A stretch of DNA of 64,000 nt from positions 2,046,001 to 2,110,000 of the forward strand of contig JAFBJZ010000107.1 in the NCBI GenBank assembly GCA_016785225.1, read 5' to 3'. Position 1 is the stretch's first letter. Every line of letters begins with the position of its first letter. Made by a program: the position numbers and the translations under genes. Of this stretch, positions 61,601 to 64,000 are shown in pieces. The DNA is from Psettodes erumei. Its lineage: Eukaryota > Chordata > Actinopteri > Pleuronectiformes > Psettodidae. The notes beneath the pieces were generated by a model that was not told the origin of the DNA, ran no database searches, and saw only the letters and a list, made by a program, of their open reading frames with translations.

Positions 61601-63435
61601 ATATCATAATCATGATCAACATAGCCTATAGCCTAGCTCTGAAATTTCTTCTATGTCTCGCTTTGTTTCTGTTCCAGCAAAGAGGTGTCCAGCTCTGAAT
61701 CCTCCCTCTCATGGCTCTTTATCCTGCTCCGATCCCCACGGACAGTTCAGCTTTGGTTCTCGGTGCACATCAACCTGTGAGGAGGGTTTTCTCCTGAATG
61801 GGACGGCTGACACAGAGTGCACCTCTTTTGGCACATGGAGTGCAGACATCCCACAGTGCTTTGGTAAAAAAAAAGGCATAATCTGTAATCTGCAAATTAA
61901 CACAAGATCTTGTAATTTCATGTTTTGGATCACAATTGCATGTGTTTTAAGATGCTTAAATATCTCAGGCTTTCCCTGTCTCTGTTCCTTTCCAGCTAAG
62001 AGATGTCCCTCTCTCAATCCTCCCCCTCATGGCTCCTTTTTATGCTCTGATCCTCATGGAGAGTTCAGTTTTGGTTCTCGGTGCACATCAACCTGTGAGG
62101 AGGGTTTTCTCCTGAACGGGACGGCGGACACACATTGCACTTCTCTAGGCACGTGGAGTGGAGAAACAGCCCGCTGTCTGGGTAATAAATCTATGTATGA
62201 GTATGAGTTCTGCACTTAATATACCCTCCTGGTGGACATACTGTACAGTGGCTTAGAGATGCTTTTGTAGAATGTGGGATTATATATTTGCCTTTATCCG
62301 TGAATTTAATTGTATCAGGTGCAAAAGAAAAGCTGTGTCATTAATTTTCTGTATGTTGAATCAGTGTTTTGATCTCGGAAATACCCCCCATTTTCTCCCC
62401 TTTGTTTCACAATAAGAGGTTTGTTTATTTTGAGGTTTCGTGGTCATACTTCATGTTCAATGATACCCGCAGCATTTCCATGCCCCCTACTGGCCGAAGC
62501 ACCACAAAATGGTCGGATGAACTGCAGCCACCCGTACTCCCTTTTCAGCTATGGCTCCTACTGCGACATTGAATGTGATGAGGGTTTCTGGTTGAGAGGA
62601 ACACAAACCGTGACATGCAACAACACAGGCCTCTGGAATCTACCCACCTGCCAGCGTGAGTGCCCGGCTCTACCTCAACAGCACTAGTTTTGTTTGCTGT
62701 GTTGAAAACTGTCGTAAACCCCAGTTTCTGTGCTTTCCAGCGGTGCAGTGCCAGGCCATCCATGCCTTGTCTTTACCCTTGTCTATGAACTGCTCCCACC
62801 CTCTGGGGAATTTCAGTTTTGGCTCCAAGTGTCTTTTTACCTGTGGTGATGGATTTTTTCTGAATGGCGCCGAGATGCTGCTTTGCTCCTCCACTGGGTC
62901 TTGGAGTGGCAATCTGCCTAACTGCACAGGTAAATTGATTTAAAACGGATCATTTTTAGCACTTAACAGAACTTAGAGGATATGCTGAGGTGTGAGTGGA
63001 TTGCCAGTCTTTGCTATAGGTGAGTGGCAAGCATTGATGAACATCTTAAAACACACACATAAATAAATAAAATCACATGAAATATGCAGTGAGAAAAAGA
63101 GAGAAAAGTTAAAGACTCACGGTTGTTTGAATTTTTATGTGTTGTCCTGTAGAGGATGTGCCAGCGGTGAGTGCCATGTTGATGTACAGTGGAACCTGGG
63201 TCACCTCTGTCATTGTGCCACTTGTCCTGATAGGACTGTCTATTTTGTTGTACAGACTTTGTAATAAAACAGGTGAGACCTGCTGCGGTGACGCTGTATG
63301 TACTGTCACAGTCGCACATTACGGCAGACAGATTATTTTTCCTCATCCTGTCTTTTGATCTTTGCAGATGCAGATGCGATCGTGTACGCTATGCCATCAT
63401 TGGAAGAAATAGAAAACCCAGCATTCGAGTTTTGA
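58633..63435 (+). CDS. selp: Selectin with ten Sushi domains (P-selectin position)
   Basis: Fifteen coding exons: 58633-58711, 58791-59177, 59262-59369, 59462-59647, 59737-59928, 60411-60596, 60730-60915, 61077-61262, 61394-61579, 61678-61863, 61996-62181, 62473-62655, 62741-62929, 63153-63272, 63368-63435; 875 residues against 830 in human SELP (nine CCPs). Order is signal peptide (MGLMAALIVFTQ), C-type lectin, EGF (CSVHADCVETIGNYTC), ten CCP domains, membrane span (VIVPLVLIGLSILLY) and a short tail (YAMPSLEEIENPAFEF). The NPAF near the C-terminus recalls the NAAF endocytic/sorting region of the P-selectin tail. In mammals P-selectin is stored in platelet and endothelial granules and binds PSGL-1. 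In the lectin domain the usual EPNN is EPDD and WND is WNN, altering two calcium-site residues. CCPs 5-8 are near copies of each other. All module introns are phase 1. The start ATG directly follows an acceptor site, so a noncoding 5' exon lies upstream. Confidence 0.92.
61077..62181 (+). repeat. Four tandem near-identical Sushi exons (CCP5-8 of selp)
   Basis: Four exons of exactly 186 bp start at 61077, 61394, 61678 and 61996 (spacings 317, 284, 318 bp). Each encodes the same module with KRC at the front, HGS, SDPHG or SDPNG, FSFGSRCTSTC or a close variant, a GF(L/V)LNGTA core and LGTWS or FGTWS near the end. The intervening introns (131, 98, 132 bp) also share the pyrimidine-rich TCTGTTCC...CCAG ends. 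They look like recent unequal-crossover duplications, allowed by symmetrical phase-1 introns. Confidence 0.9.
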
Positions 63436-64000
63436 TTTAGATTTTTGCTGCAAATCACGTCAAATGTTGTAATAATAATAGATACTGTTGATATTATGTG
63501 AGACTTGGCAGTTTTTGTCTGATACCAGCTCAAGATTGCAGTCAGATTAGAATTCCATGTTAACTGTGATTTTCCTTTCCACACAGACAGGCTTTCAAAT
63601 TTAGATAACCAAGCAGTTGTTATGCATTTTGAATGAAAAGCTTTGCCTTTTTTTCTATCAAGAACCCAAAATCATACATGTTAGGGACACAGCTTAAACT
63701 GTCCCAAATTCTAACTGACTCACCCACTCCCACACATTAAGCATTTTGATCAGTGGTGGCAGCTGCGGTTACCGATGTCTAAGCTCTTCCATAGGAACTG
63801 ACACTGGGCATTCAGTCAGGGAGGCGGTAAAGTACGTCTAAGATTACCAAAGTGCCACAAAGTGTGAGTTTAGTGCATTTAGTGGCCAGATAGCTCCTGT
63901 CACTGAGTGGTGAACAGGTGAACTATTATCAGTCTCAGCTCAATGTCACATTGGGCACTAATCCAGGATTGAGGAATTTACTACCCCAACAGTAACTACA
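63436..64000. other. selp 3' UTR / downstream sequence
   Basis: This follows the selp stop codon. No canonical AATAAA is seen, so the 3' end may use a variant signal or lie beyond the window. Confidence 0.4.

Overview
This window is nuclear DNA from a ray-finned fish, most likely an advanced (spiny-rayed) teleost. The genes have many short exons with GT-AG introns, dinucleotide microsatellites are common, teleost-type SINE/LTR debris is present, and the proteins match vertebrate families but are clearly diverged from mammalian versions. All gene models below were built by hand from splice sites, reading-frame continuity and remembered family sequences. No database search was run.

Layout. 1-7260: the 5' part of a TIKI/TRABD2 Wnt-metalloprotease gene on the minus strand (two coding exons; the rest lies left of the window). 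7261-24162: about 17 kb with no gene I can support, holding microsatellites, a tRNA-derived SINE composite and a clean solo LTR with a 5-bp target duplication. 24163-29035: a complete nine-exon leupaxin gene (lpxn, minus). 30549-35695: a complete 13-exon SCYL3 pseudokinase gene (scyl3, plus), head-to-head with lpxn. 36538-45107: a 24-exon FIRRM/C1orf112 gene (firrm, minus), tail-to-tail with scyl3, with an apparent 1-nt frameshift in its last exon. 48545-49423: a complete three-exon phosphohistidine phosphatase gene (phpt1, minus). 50674-63435: three selectin genes in tandem on the plus strand: an E-selectin-position gene with five Sushi (CCP) domains, an L-selectin-position gene with one Sushi domain, and a P-selectin-position gene with ten.

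Context. The order scyl3 > < firrm ... sele > sell > selp > matches the human 1q24 block SCYL3-C1orf112-METTL18-SELE-SELL-SELP, so orthology calls rest on both domain structure and position. METTL18 was not seen; phpt1 occupies that interval. The selectins are cell-surface lectins for leukocyte and platelet rolling, firrm works in homologous recombination and mitosis, scyl3 is a membrane/ezrin-associated pseudokinase, and lpxn is a focal-adhesion LIM adaptor enriched in blood cells in mammals.

Most notable observations: a kappa-B/CATAAAA promoter arrangement just upstream of the E-selectin-type gene; altered calcium-site residues in the P-selectin-type lectin domain; four near-identical tandem 186-bp Sushi exons in the same gene; an L-selectin-type protein with one Sushi domain and almost no juxtamembrane stalk; the firrm frameshift; and perfect inverted repeats in selectin introns. 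I found no evidence for a wholly new biological system. The sequence looks like an ordinary vertebrate gene neighbourhood with lineage-specific changes in the selectins.
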